The notes: a model not told the origin generated them from the sequence alone. A stretch of 64,000 bases of DNA from Burkholderiales bacterium RIFCSPHIGHO2_12_FULL_69_20 (GCA_001770815.1 MESD01000023.1:40654-104653), one strand, 5' to 3'; positions 22,153 through 32,386 are shown, numbered from the stretch's first letter. Made by a program: numbers and translations.

Positions 22153-24102
22153 TCAGTGCCGCGCCAGGTAGGCCAGCACCTGCGCGTTGTGCTCGGGCCG
22201 CCCGACGGCAAGAAGGGTGTAGTTCTTCAGGAACTGATCGACTTGCGGCAGCACCAGGCCGTCGTGGCGCAACGCCTCGCGCATGGTCTGCGGCGCCACC
22301 GGCGCGTTGAACAGCACGAAGTTGGTCTGGCTGGGCTGCGCGGCCAGGCCCAGCGCGGCCAGGCCGTCCTGCAACTGCCTGCGGCCGGCCTGGTTGGCTT
22401 CAAACACCCGCTGGCGGAACGGCAGGTCGGTCAGCGCGGCCTGGGCGGCGATGACAGCGGGGGTGGTGATGGCAAACGGCAGGTCGGCGCGTGCCAGCAT
22501 GCCAATGGTGCCTGGCTGCGACAGCGCATAGCCCAACCGCATGCCGCCCAGGCCGAAGAACTTCGAAAAGGTGCGCAGCACCACCACCGGTGCCGCGCAA
22601 CGGTGGAGCACCTCGGCCAGACGGGGCACCTGCACTGGATCGGCGTACTGAAGGTAAGCCTCGTCGATGATCGCCACCACATGGCCCGGCAGGCGTTGCA
22701 CAAACGCTTCGAGTGCTCGGGGATCGACCATCGTGCCGGTGGGATTGCAGGGATTGACCAGGTACACCAACCGGGTGCGCGGGGTGATCGCGGCGAGCAG
22801 GCCGGCGAGGTCGTGCTGCAGGTCACCACCTTCGAGCGAGCCGCGCATCGGCACCTGCGTCAATGCCACCTGCCAGCGCTGCACGAAGGCATAAAAGAAC
22901 GACCAGCTCGGTTGGGTGATCACCACCTCGGCGCCGGGCCCGGCAAACAACCGCAGCATGCGGTCGATCAGGTCACTGCTGCCCGGTGCCACCAGCACAT
23001 GGTCGGCGCTGACGCCAGCTTCCTGGGCGATCGCCGCGGTCAGTTCACGGTATTGCGGGTCGGGATAGGCGAACAGTCGACGGCTGGTACCAGCTTCGCG
23101 CAGCGCCTCGGCCGCGCGCGGCGAGAACCCCTGGGCGTTTTCGAGCAGGTGAAGGTAGGCGCCCGGCAGGCTGGCCAGTCCGGGCTCGCTGAAGGTGACC
23201 GGAAAGATGCCGATCGCCGGGCTGGCGTTGAACGGCGCCCGCAGCCGGCTGGCCGCTTGGGCATCGGCGGCCAGCGCCGGCTCTGAAAAGCTGCGGCCGT
23301 TGACCACCGCAGCCGGCGCGGTGGCCGCCCACAGGAACACCGGCGCCAGCACGGCCGGTTCGTCCAGCAGTTCGTGCATGGCCGCGCCGTAGTAGCCGCG
23401 GGTCAGGTCGCTGCGCACCGAGCGCGGCTGGATCGCGCACAGGCTGACCAGGCCGCTGGCGTCGTCGAGCGCGAGCGCGCGGGTGGCAGCCTCCAGCGCA
23501 TCCTTGCTGGCCGCGTAGGGACCCAGCCGCGATGCCGCCTGGCCGACGATGCCAGACGACACGTTGATCACCCGCAGTGGACGCTGCTGTTGCCGCGCCA
23601 ACGCCGCTGCCGAGACCACGCAGCGCAGCACCGCCTCCACATTGACGCGCCACACCGCGGTCCACTCGTCGGCTGTCACCGTGTAGGCATCGCGGTCGTG
23701 CGGGCCGGTCGTGCCGGCGCTCATCACCAGCACGTCGATGCCGCCGAAGCGGCGCACGGTCTGGTCGAACAGCGACTGGACGTCGGCGTCGACGGTCAGG
23801 TCGCCCGCCACTGCCAGGGCCTCGCCGCCGGCCGCGACGATGCGCGCCGCCAGTGCCTGCAGCGGCGCCGCGGAGCGCGCGGTGAGCACCACCCGCGCGC
23901 CAGCCTGGGCATAGGCCTGTGCCAACGCAGCGCCGATGCCGCGCGATGCGCCCGAAATCAGCACCACCGCGCCGTTCAGCCGCGGCGCGATGGCTGCGCC
24001 CGGCGCTGCCGATGCGGGCCCAGCCGTGCGCGGCAACAAGCGCTGACGCAGTTTCTGGCCGATCAGCCAACCGCGCACCAGGGCACGTCGCAGGCGCTTC
24101 AT
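22153..24102 (-). CDS. Two-domain fusion: SDR oxidoreductase + HisC/CobD-like class I/II aminotransferase
   Basis: N-terminal 'VVLISGASRGIGAALAQAYAQ', 'YAASKDAL'; C-terminal 'VYLVNPCNPTGT', 'VAIIDEAYLQY', 'RTFSKFFGLGGMRLGYAL' PLP lysine motif. Confidence 0.87.
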   Translation of the reverse strand: MKRLRRALVRGWLIGQKLRQRLLPRTAGPASAAPGAAIAPRLNGAVVLISGASRGIGAALAQAYAQAGARVVLTARSAAPLQALAARIVAAGGEALAVAGDLTVDADVQSLFDQTVRRFGGIDVLVMSAGTTGPHDRDAYTVTADEWTAVWRVNVEAVLRCVVSAAALARQQQRPLRVINVSSGIVGQAASRLGPYAASKDALEAATRALALDDASGLVSLCAIQPRSVRSDLTRGYYGAAMHELLDEPAVLAPVFLWAATAPAAVVNGRSFSEPALAADAQAASRLRAPFNASPAIGIFPVTFSEPGLASLPGAYLHLLENAQGFSPRAAEALREAGTSRRLFAYPDPQYRELTAAIAQEAGVSADHVLVAPGSSDLIDRMLRLFAGPGAEVVITQPSWSFFYAFVQRWQVALTQVPMRGSLEGGDLQHDLAGLLAAITPRTRLVYLVNPCNPTGTMVDPRALEAFVQRLPGHVVAIIDEAYLQYADPVQVPRLAEVLHRCAAPVVVLRTFSKFFGLGGMRLGYALSQPGTIGMLARADLPFAITTPAVIAAQAALTDLPFRQRVFEANQAGRRQLQDGLAALGLAAQPSQTNFVLFNAPVAPQTMREALRHDGLVLPQVDQFLKNYTLLAVGRPEHNAQVLAYLARH

Positions 24103-24331
24103 GGCGTTGGATGCCGGCGCGCCAGGCGCGCGTGGACAGGGTGGCGTTGTTCGGACACGGTTTGCGGGTGGTTGGTGCGCCGCGCGCCGGTAGGCCCGGC
24201 CGACTGCGATCGATGCGAGGATGTTAGCTGCAGCCTTCAGGCGTGTACCCGCTCGAAATCGGGGCTGCGCGGGCGACGGGAATGGGTTAGAACGCAGTTC
24301 TCCCGACCACTGCGAGCCGGCTTTTCACAAC

Positions 24332-25420
24332 ATGACCACCGCCCGCCTGGCCGACGTCAACACCGGTCGCGACAACAACTTCAACCTGCTGCGTTTCGTC
24401 GCCTCGCTGTCGGTGGTGATCACCCACGCGGTGGCGCAGTCCAGCGGCATTGCCGAGCTGACTGCGCTGCATGTCTTCGGCACCTACGTCGCCATCCTGG
24501 CGCCCGACGTGTTCTTCGTTGCCAGCGGCTACCTGATCAGTGCCAGCCTGCTGAGCCGCAACGACCCGCGTGCGTACCTGCGTGCACGGGTGCTGCGCAT
24601 CTACCCCGCGCTGTGGGTGGCGATCCTGACCACGGTGTTCGTGATCGGCCCGATCTTCAGCACCCTGTCGGTCGGCGCCTATTTCAGCGACCCGCGCACA
24701 TGGGTGCACCTGCTGCGCAACCTGACGCTGTTGTTCGGCGCCGCCGAAGGTCTGCCCGGGGTGTTCAACGGCTTGCCGCTGTCGGGCGCCGTCAACGGCT
24801 CGCTGTGGACACTGCCAGTGGAAATCCGGCTCTATCTGGCGCTGCTGCTGCTGTGGTGGCTCGCAGGCCGTTTCACCCAACGGCGCGAGTATTGGATGGG
24901 GGTGGTGGTGGTGGTCGCTGCGATCGTGTTGGGCGGCCTCAAGCTGTGGCTGGAGCCGGCCTGGGGCGACCACCCGATCAATACGCTGCGGCTGGCGCCG
25001 TTGTTCCTGATCGGCTGCGCCATGTTCCTGTGGCGGCAGCACATCCCGATGCGCCGCGACCTGTTCTGGCTGGCCTTTGGCGCCATGCTGCTCACGCTGC
25101 CCTGGCTGGAGGTGTTCTTCTTCGTCGAGTTCTTTGCCATCGGCTATGTCACGCTGTATCTGGCCTACGTGCCCGCCGGCGCGGTGCGCGGCTTCAACCG
25201 ATTCGGCGATTGTTCGTACGGCATCTACATCAACTCGTTTCCCTTGCAGCAGGCGATGGTGTACCTGATGCCCGGCATCGGCGCCTGGGCACTGATCGGC
25301 TGGTCGCTGCTGGTGACGTTGCCGGTGGCCATGCTGTCCTGGCACTTCGTCGAGCGGCCCGCGCTGGCGCGAAAGCACAACGCGTCGCGCGTCCGAGCGG
25401 TTGTTCCGGCCTCGAACTGA
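24332..25420 (+). CDS. Acyltransferase family 3 (OafA/YrhL-like)
   Basis: 'NNFNLLRFVASLSVVITHA', multiple TM, 'SYGIYINSFPLQQ'. Confidence 0.9.
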   Translation: MTTARLADVNTGRDNNFNLLRFVASLSVVITHAVAQSSGIAELTALHVFGTYVAILAPDVFFVASGYLISASLLSRNDPRAYLRARVLRIYPALWVAILTTVFVIGPIFSTLSVGAYFSDPRTWVHLLRNLTLLFGAAEGLPGVFNGLPLSGAVNGSLWTLPVEIRLYLALLLLWWLAGRFTQRREYWMGVVVVVAAIVLGGLKLWLEPAWGDHPINTLRLAPLFLIGCAMFLWRQHIPMRRDLFWLAFGAMLLTLPWLEVFFFVEFFAIGYVTLYLAYVPAGAVRGFNRFGDCSYGIYINSFPLQQAMVYLMPGIGAWALIGWSLLVTLPVAMLSWHFVERPALARKHNASRVRAVVPASN

Positions 25421-25445
25421 GCCCGATCCCAGCCTGCCGGGGCGA

Positions 25446-28400
25446 TCAGAGCGTCAGTGCGGTGTCGGGCGCAGACAGCACGACATCGGGCAGCGCTTCG
25501 GCGCCGCCCATGCTGCCGGTTGCGGCGGTGTCCACGAACACGTAGTCGTCCACCGCACTGAGCAGCGTGACGCCCACCAGCGAGACGTATTCGGTCTGTG
25601 CCACGCCTTCGCGGCTGAAGTCGATGCGCCACAGCCCATCGGAGCCGGTGTAGTTCAGCGCGGCATCGGGCCCGAACCCGTGGAACTCGAGCAGGTCGCC
25701 GTGCAGTGCATACCAGCCCTCGTAGTCGAGCACGCTGTCGTGGCCCTCGCCCTGGTGGATGACGAAGACATCGTCGCCGAGGCCACCCACCAGCAGGTCG
25801 TAGCCGGAGCCCGGCTGCAGCAAGTCGTCTCCGGCGCCGCCGTCGATGTAGTCGTCGCCCTCGCCGCCGATCAGGTTGTCGTTGCCGCCATGACCCAGCA
25901 GCACGTCGGCCGCGCCGTTGCCCTGGATGCCGTTGGTGGCCTCGTTGCCCTCGAGGAAGTTGACCAGCTCGTTGCCGGCCAAACCAGCCACCGCGTTGCC
26001 CTGCATCAGCGCGTTCTCGACGTAGGCGGGCAGTGCGTAGTCGAAGGTGGTGTAGACGGTGTCGGTGCCGCTGTCGGGGAACTCCCAGATGCGGTCGTCC
26101 GCGCTGTCGACGATGTAGATGTCGTTGCCGCGGCCACCGATCAGCCGGTCGACGCCGCTGCCACCGTCGAGCACGTCATCGCCGGCACCGCCCACCAGTA
26201 CATCGGCACCATCGGCGCCCACCAGATAGTCGTTGCCGGTGCCGCCTTGCATCAGATCGATCTTGGCGCTGCCCTCGATGCGGCTGTCGACAGCCACGCC
26301 GTCGAGCGACTGCATCTGCACGTCGCCTAGCACGTCGGGGTCGCCGTTCTGCTTGAGCTCGTTCCAGCGTGCGATGCTGTTGCCGATCTCGCCCGGCCCC
26401 CATATCTCGTCGGGACTGAAACCCCAGTTGTACAGGTCGCCGCCGTTGCCACTGTAGAGGGTGTTGCCGGCGATCATGCGCGACCAGAAGATGGTCGGAG
26501 CGTCCACCATCATGGCCACCACGTCGACTTCGCTGGAGCCGACGAACTGGCCCGACGAGGCGACCACGTTGTTGACAAAGATGAAGCGCTCGGTCTGGTC
26601 TTCGGGCAGCAGCGAATACGACAGGATCAGTGCCTCGACCGGCCGCGCATAGTTGTTGTGCGCCTCCGACTTCATGTTGTCGAAGATCACATTGTCGAAG
26701 GCGCGCCAGTCCTTGGACTGGAAGGCGACGAAGCCCTGGCCGTCATTGCCGTACAACACGTTGCTGTAGACGTCGACGTTGTAGGTCCAGCGGTCGAGCT
26801 CGATGCCGTTGCCGTCGGGTCCGAAGTTCTCCTGGCTGTCGCTGACGATGTTCAGGCGGATGACCAGATCGTGGCCGCTGCCGTCGCCATAGGCGTCCAC
26901 GTGGGTGTGGATTCCGCTGGTGCCCACGGTGAGGTTGCCGTTGGACATCACTTCGTTGTACTCGATCGTCGCGTAGCTGGAGCTGATCTCGATGCCGTGC
27001 AGCCCGTTGGCGATGACGCTGTTGTAGGCCACCACGTCGCCGTGGCCAGCCACGCCGCCGGCCATCGCGATGCCCTGGCCCGCGTTGTTGTGGATGATGT
27101 TGCCTTCGATGCGGTTGTCGCCGCCGGCGCTGGCCCGGATCAGCACGCCGGCCTGCGAGTCGCGAATCTCGTTGTCGCGCACGGTGATGTGGTGTGCACC
27201 GCCGAGCAGCGTGACTGCGCCGAATTCCGCACTGTGCAGGTCCAGTCCCTGCAGCGTCACGTGCGAGGCGTTGTCGAAGGTGACGGCGCCCAGGATCTGC
27301 GGCCGGTCGCGGGCGCCGCCGGTGGGCTCGTCGCCGTAGCTGCCGATGACCACCGGTGTGTCGGCCGTGGCCTGGACGGTGACGTTGACGTCGGCCCGGA
27401 TCACCGTGCCCGCTTTCTGCAGGTAGTCGGTGTTGGCCTGCCAGGTGACATCGCTCCATGCATTGAAGGGTTTCAGCAGCGAGCCGTTGCCCCCCTCGGG
27501 CGCGCTGGGGTCGATGTGAACCCGGGCGCGGGCGCCGGTGTAGACCACGCCATTGACGAGCAACTGCTCGATGTTGCGTGCATCCAGCGCCAGCGTGCTG
27601 AACGAATACACCGGCCCGCTGTCACTGCCCAGGTTCAGGTGGCTGGCGATGTAGCCGGCAAAACCGTCCAGGTCGGCGCGCGTCGCAGCGCTGGACAGCT
27701 GAGCGTCGCCGAGCAGGAGCGACAGCGTGTCGGCGCCGAAGCCGCCGTCGTAGCTGTCGCGGGCAAAGCCGCCGGCCCGCTGGCCGTCGAAGTCGAGCAG
27801 GTCGTCGCCGGCGCCACCATAGACCGCGTCGGCACCACTGCCGCCGTCCAGGGTGTCGATGCCAGCATCGCCGACCAGCACGTCGCTGCCGTCGCCACCG
27901 TGCAGTTGGTCGTCGCCGATGCCGCCATAGGCCACGTCGTTGCCGGCCGCACCATCCAGGTGGTCGTCGCCGGCGTCACCAAACATCAGGTCGCTGCCGT
28001 CACCGCCCCACAGGGTGTCGGCGCCGTCGCCGCCGAACAGCAAGTCGTCGCCGGCCAGGCCCCACAGATGGTTGGCCACCGCGTCGCCGGCCAGCTGGTC
28101 GTTGTGGGCGCTGCCCGACAGGTTTTCGATGGACACCAGCGTGTCCACGCCCGAGCCGCCGGTGGCTTGCGCCGACGCCACCAAACCGACGGCCACGGCA
28201 CTTGTGGCGTCTTCGTAGGACACGGTGTCGTTGCCGCCGCCGCCGTCCAGCAGGTTGTCGCCGGCGCCGGCCACCAGCAAGTTGTCCAGTCCATTGCCAA
28301 TGCCGGCCAGCGTGCCGCCCAGCAGGCGCAATTGCTCGACGTGGGCCCCCAGCGTGAAATCGACGCTGGTGATCACGCGGTCGATGCCACCGGTGGTCGC

Positions 28401-30983
28401 ATCGGCATTGCGCTCGATCACCGTGTCGTCGGCATGGTCGACCACATAGGTGTCGCTGCCATCGCCGCCCACCAGTGTGTCGATGCCGGCACCGCCGTCC
28501 AGCATGTTGGCCTCGGCGTTGCCGGTCAGGTGATCGGCATAGGCACTGCCGACCAGGTGCTCGATGCTGATCAGGGTGTCGCTGCCCGAGCCGCCGGTGG
28601 TCTGCGCGCTGCCCAGCGCCAGGCTGGCGACCACGGCTGCGCGGGCGTCTTCGTAGGACACCGTGTCGGCGCCAGCAGCGCCATCGATGCGGTTGTCGCC
28701 GTCGCCGGCGACGATGCGGTTGTCCAGCGCATTGCCGGTGGCCTGCGCGGCCACGGCAGTCAGGATGCGCAGGTTCTCGACATGCAAGGGCAGCGAGGCA
28801 TCGACGAAGGCGTACAACCAATCGTCGCCGCCGCTGCTGCGGTCGGGGTCGGCCTCGATCACCAGGTCGCCGATGTCGTCCACACCGTAGATGTCCGATC
28901 CGCCACCGCCAAGCATCGTGTCGGCGCCTGCAGCGCCGTTGAGCAGGTCACCGCCGGCGCCGCCCTCCAGTCGGTTGGCGCCGGCATTGCCGACCAGCAC
29001 GTCGTCGTGGTCGCTGCCGATCAGGTTTTCGATGCTGATCAGGGTGTCGACCCCAGCGCCGCCGGTGGGTTGCGGCCCGCTGGACCCCAGGTTGACCGCC
29101 ACGCCAGCGGTGGCCCCGACATAGGATGCGGTGTCCACGCCATCGCCACCGTCGAGCAGGTCGTCGCCCGGTCCGCCCAGCAGCAGGTCATCGCCGCCGC
29201 CGCCCGCCAGCGTGTCGTCGCCGCGCATGCCGTACAGACGGTTGGCACCGCTGTTGCCGGTCAGGTGGTCGTTGCCGTCGCCGGCCACGGCATGTTCGAG
29301 CACGGTGCCCGTGGCCAGCGTGGCAAAGGCTATGCCGCCGACGGTGGAGGTGCCGCCGGGCGACAAGTCGATGACCAGATCGCGCCACATTGCCGCCGCT
29401 GCCAGCCAGTCGGTGCCGCCATCGCCATCGGCCAAGACTGCGCGTCCGGCTTGTCCGGCCTGCTGCAGCACCACACCAACTTCGTCGGTGTAGTGGTACA
29501 GGTCGTCGGCCATCGGCAGCGTGCCAAAGCCCGTGAAGCGATAGCTGTCGAGGACACCCTCGTTGCCAGCGACACGGTCCTGGATCTGCAGGCGCCATTC
29601 GCCGACGGCGGATTCACCGCGCAGCCCGGCGATGCCGAAGGTGTAGGCAAAGCCCGCATCGGCCTGGTCGGACGTGCCGGTGCTGCCATCGTAGACCGTC
29701 ATCACCGTGCCCTGCGGCGAGACCAGCCGAATCACCGTGTCGGGCAGTGAGGCGTGTGTCAGCCGCAGGTCCAGTGACACATGCTCCAGCGCCAGACCGG
29801 CGGTGATCGTGAAGCGCCATTCGCTGGTGGCGTCGTCGGCGATCGGCTGGGCCACGCTGACCAAGCCGGTGTCCACCGCGTGTTCGTTGTCCGACACCAG
29901 TGCGGGCGCGTCGATCAGCGCCCAGGCTTCACTCATGCGCACCGCATTGAAGGCGTTGACCACGCCGAAACCGTAATCGGCGCTGAAGTGCCGGCCGCCG
30001 CCATTCCAGTGGCTGTCGCCATTCCAGGCCCAGCCGGCGTTCTCGTTCGCGCTCGGGCCGCCGTACAGGCTGCCAGTGCCCGTGGCCGACAGCGCCAGGA
30101 TGTTCTGGACATCGCGCCAGCCCAGCCCCGCGTTGGCCGACAGCATCAACGCCACGACGCCAGTGACCACCGGCGTCGATCCCGAGGTGCCGCCGAAGTT
30201 GTCGGTGTAGTCGCCATCGGCCAGGCCGTCGCGGCCGGCGCCATCGCCCAGCAAGTCGGTGGTCACGCTGCTGGCCGGTGCAGTGACGAGCAGGTTGGCG
30301 CCATAGTTGGCATAGGTGGCCACCTGGCCGTCGGGTCCGACCGCACCCGCTGTCACCGTGAAGCGCACAGCACCGATCTGTTCGCCGTTGGCGTCTGCGT
30401 TGTCGTTGCCCGACGCATAGACCACCACCGTGCCCAGACCGTTGCGGCCGATGGCCGCGGCCACCTCGTACTTGGCTTGATCCTGGTCGACGATGAAGTT
30501 CGGCGTGGTGCCGTAGGAGTGGTTGGTGACGTCGAAGTCCGACAGGTGGTTCAGCGTCAGCAAGTAGCGCGGGAACTGCGTGCTCAAGTCGTCGGCTCCG
30601 CCGAGCACTCGCACCGAAGTGAGCCCGGCCTCGTAGGCCACGCCGACGCCGCCCAGGCCATTGCGGGCCGCGGCGATCAGGCCGGCCACTGCGGTGCCGT
30701 GCTCGTCGTAGCCGACGAACAGCGGCAGCCCGTCATTGAGCGCGCCCTCGATGACCAGATGGCGCGACGGGTCGTAATTTGTTGCCAGGTCCCAATGGCT
30801 GTACTGCACGCCGATGTCCCATTGCCCGACGTGCACGCCCTGGCCTCGGTGGTCGGCCCAGACCCGATCCAGGCCGATAAACGCCGTGCTGCCGGCCCCG
30901 AATCCGAGCTGGCCGATCATCGACAGGTGCCATTGCAGCGGCACCAGGGGGTCGTTCATCGCGGGCGTGGTGGAGTTGGTCAT
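25446..30983 (-). CDS. Giant RTX protein: subtilisin-like S8 peptidase + P/Homo B domain + RTX blocks + right-handed beta-helix + C-terminal RTX
   Basis: S8 triad motifs QWDIGVQ, DEHGTAVAG, GTSGSTPVVTG; P-domain 'GEWRLQIQDRVAGNEGVLDSYRFTGFG'; many GGxGxDxLxGG nonapeptides; NosD/pectate-lyase-like repeats between about 27.5 and 26.3 kb. Confidence 0.88.
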   Translation of the reverse strand: MTNSTTPAMNDPLVPLQWHLSMIGQLGFGAGSTAFIGLDRVWADHRGQGVHVGQWDIGVQYSHWDLATNYDPSRHLVIEGALNDGLPLFVGYDEHGTAVAGLIAAARNGLGGVGVAYEAGLTSVRVLGGADDLSTQFPRYLLTLNHLSDFDVTNHSYGTTPNFIVDQDQAKYEVAAAIGRNGLGTVVVYASGNDNADANGEQIGAVRFTVTAGAVGPDGQVATYANYGANLLVTAPASSVTTDLLGDGAGRDGLADGDYTDNFGGTSGSTPVVTGVVALMLSANAGLGWRDVQNILALSATGTGSLYGGPSANENAGWAWNGDSHWNGGGRHFSADYGFGVVNAFNAVRMSEAWALIDAPALVSDNEHAVDTGLVSVAQPIADDATSEWRFTITAGLALEHVSLDLRLTHASLPDTVIRLVSPQGTVMTVYDGSTGTSDQADAGFAYTFGIAGLRGESAVGEWRLQIQDRVAGNEGVLDSYRFTGFGTLPMADDLYHYTDEVGVVLQQAGQAGRAVLADGDGGTDWLAAAAMWRDLVIDLSPGGTSTVGGIAFATLATGTVLEHAVAGDGNDHLTGNSGANRLYGMRGDDTLAGGGGDDLLLGGPGDDLLDGGDGVDTASYVGATAGVAVNLGSSGPQPTGGAGVDTLISIENLIGSDHDDVLVGNAGANRLEGGAGGDLLNGAAGADTMLGGGGSDIYGVDDIGDLVIEADPDRSSGGDDWLYAFVDASLPLHVENLRILTAVAAQATGNALDNRIVAGDGDNRIDGAAGADTVSYEDARAAVVASLALGSAQTTGGSGSDTLISIEHLVGSAYADHLTGNAEANMLDGGAGIDTLVGGDGSDTYVVDHADDTVIERNADATTGGIDRVITSVDFTLGAHVEQLRLLGGTLAGIGNGLDNLLVAGAGDNLLDGGGGNDTVSYEDATSAVAVGLVASAQATGGSGVDTLVSIENLSGSAHNDQLAGDAVANHLWGLAGDDLLFGGDGADTLWGGDGSDLMFGDAGDDHLDGAAGNDVAYGGIGDDQLHGGDGSDVLVGDAGIDTLDGGSGADAVYGGAGDDLLDFDGQRAGGFARDSYDGGFGADTLSLLLGDAQLSSAATRADLDGFAGYIASHLNLGSDSGPVYSFSTLALDARNIEQLLVNGVVYTGARARVHIDPSAPEGGNGSLLKPFNAWSDVTWQANTDYLQKAGTVIRADVNVTVQATADTPVVIGSYGDEPTGGARDRPQILGAVTFDNASHVTLQGLDLHSAEFGAVTLLGGAHHITVRDNEIRDSQAGVLIRASAGGDNRIEGNIIHNNAGQGIAMAGGVAGHGDVVAYNSVIANGLHGIEISSSYATIEYNEVMSNGNLTVGTSGIHTHVDAYGDGSGHDLVIRLNIVSDSQENFGPDGNGIELDRWTYNVDVYSNVLYGNDGQGFVAFQSKDWRAFDNVIFDNMKSEAHNNYARPVEALILSYSLLPEDQTERFIFVNNVVASSGQFVGSSEVDVVAMMVDAPTIFWSRMIAGNTLYSGNGGDLYNWGFSPDEIWGPGEIGNSIARWNELKQNGDPDVLGDVQMQSLDGVAVDSRIEGSAKIDLMQGGTGNDYLVGADGADVLVGGAGDDVLDGGSGVDRLIGGRGNDIYIVDSADDRIWEFPDSGTDTVYTTFDYALPAYVENALMQGNAVAGLAGNELVNFLEGNEATNGIQGNGAADVLLGHGGNDNLIGGEGDDYIDGGAGDDLLQPGSGYDLLVGGLGDDVFVIHQGEGHDSVLDYEGWYALHGDLLEFHGFGPDAALNYTGSDGLWRIDFSREGVAQTEYVSLVGVTLLSAVDDYVFVDTAATGSMGGAEALPDVVLSAPDTALTL

Positions 30984-31156
30984 GCGGGACCTGGGGGCTC
31001 AGGCGCCTGCAAGCGGCAGGCTGGCGGCGCGACCGGCCCCGGTGTGCCACCGGCGAGGGCCGTCGATCACGGATGGGGCGGCGTTGTCGTCAGCGTGCCG
31101 CGACGGCGGATGCTGCCACATCAACCGGCGAACGGCGCCTCTGTATCGTCGCGACC

Positions 31157-32386
31157 CTACCCGCGAATGAGGGGCCCGGCCGAGGGCGGCAATGTGCGCA
31201 CAGCATCGCCGTGCCCGGCCAGCACGTTCGCGTAGATGTCGAGCAGCATGCGCTGGTGCGCCGCGCGGCTGGACTGGCGCTCGATGTGGGCCCGACCGCC
31301 GCGGCCGAGCTGGCGGACCAGCTCGGCGTCGTCCCAGAGGCGGCGCATCGCGCGCGCCAGGCCGTCGACGTCGCCGGGCTCGAACAGCAGGCCGGTCTGT
31401 TCGTCCAGCGTGGTCTCGGCCAGCGCGCCGATGCGCGAGGCGAGCACCGGGATGCCGTGGCTCATGGCCTCGCCGACCACGATGCCGAAACTTTCGAACC
31501 AGATGCTGGGCATCACGAAGGCCCGTGCCCCGCGGTAGAAGGCCGCCAGCTCGGCGCGATCGTGGGTCACCAGGTAGCGCACCGCGTCGTCGCTGGCGAG
31601 GCCCTCCAGCGATTGGTGGCGGTCGCCGGCCAGCCACAGCGGCACGCCGGCGCGCCGGGCAGCGGCGATCGCGATGTCGGCGCCCTTTTCGGGCACGAAT
31701 CGGCCGGCGAAGGCGATGTAGCGGCCGGCAGCCGGATCGTCGACCGGCGCTGCCGGCAACTCGATCATGCAAGGCAACACGCGCACCGCATCGGCAGCCA
31801 CGCCGGCCTGCCGCACCAGCCAGTCGGCGGTGAAGCGCGTGGGTGTGACAAAACAGCTGACGTGATCGGTGAACAGGCGCGCGCGGCGTGCCACGGTGTT
31901 GCGCAGCGCAAAGGCCAGGCTTTCGGCGCGGCTGCCGCGGCAGTTCTGGCGCACGCAGGCCCACTCGCCCTCGGTGGTGCAGCGCTGGCAGACTTGGCCG
32001 TCGAAGTAGTGGTTGTGGGTTGGGCAGGTCAGGCGGTAGTCGTAGACGCTCATCACCACCGGAATGCCGCGCCGGCTGCACTCGGGCAGCACCCAGGGCG
32101 AGATCAGTGGATAGAGCTCGTGCACGTGCACCAGCTCAGGGCGTTTTGCGTTCAGTTGCGCGATAAAGGCGCGTATGGCGTCGCGTGCGTACAGGCCGTC
32201 GGCAAAGGCGCGCAGCTTCGCGCCAAGTCCATCGCCCAGGCTGCTGCTGTCGCGCACGAATTCGTCGACTTCGATGCCGGCGTCGCGCAACACAGCAATG
32301 GTGGCGTGGGTGGCGTTGTCGGCCCCGCCGCCGCCGCGGTGCAGGTTGTAGGCATGAAGGACGCGACGGGGTGGATGCAGGCGCAC
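31157..32386 (-). CDS. Glycosyltransferase family 4 (start probably GTG, VRLHPPRRVLHAYN)
   Basis: 'YIAFAGRFVPEKGADIAIAAAR', 'FVMPSIWFESFGIVVGEAMSHGIPVLASRIGALAE'. ORF track over-extends upstream through an opposing gene. Confidence 0.85.
   Translation of the reverse strand: MRLHPPRRVLHAYNLHRGGGGADNATHATIAVLRDAGIEVDEFVRDSSSLGDGLGAKLRAFADGLYARDAIRAFIAQLNAKRPELVHVHELYPLISPWVLPECSRRGIPVVMSVYDYRLTCPTHNHYFDGQVCQRCTTEGEWACVRQNCRGSRAESLAFALRNTVARRARLFTDHVSCFVTPTRFTADWLVRQAGVAADAVRVLPCMIELPAAPVDDPAAGRYIAFAGRFVPEKGADIAIAAARRAGVPLWLAGDRHQSLEGLASDDAVRYLVTHDRAELAAFYRGARAFVMPSIWFESFGIVVGEAMSHGIPVLASRIGALAETTLDEQTGLLFEPGDVDGLARAMRRLWDDAELVRQLGRGGRAHIERQSSRAAHQRMLLDIYANVLAGHGDAVRTLPPSAGPLIRG

Noticed and set aside
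25700-29250. Periodic repeats considered as tandem noncoding repeats
   Set aside because: Explained by RTX nonapeptide GGxGxDxLx coding.
26658-29750. 1030-aa plus-strand ORF opposite the RTX gene
   Set aside because: Shadow ORF created by GC-rich periodic RTX coding sequence on the minus strand; composition (V/A/G/H/Q-rich) has no recognisable domain.
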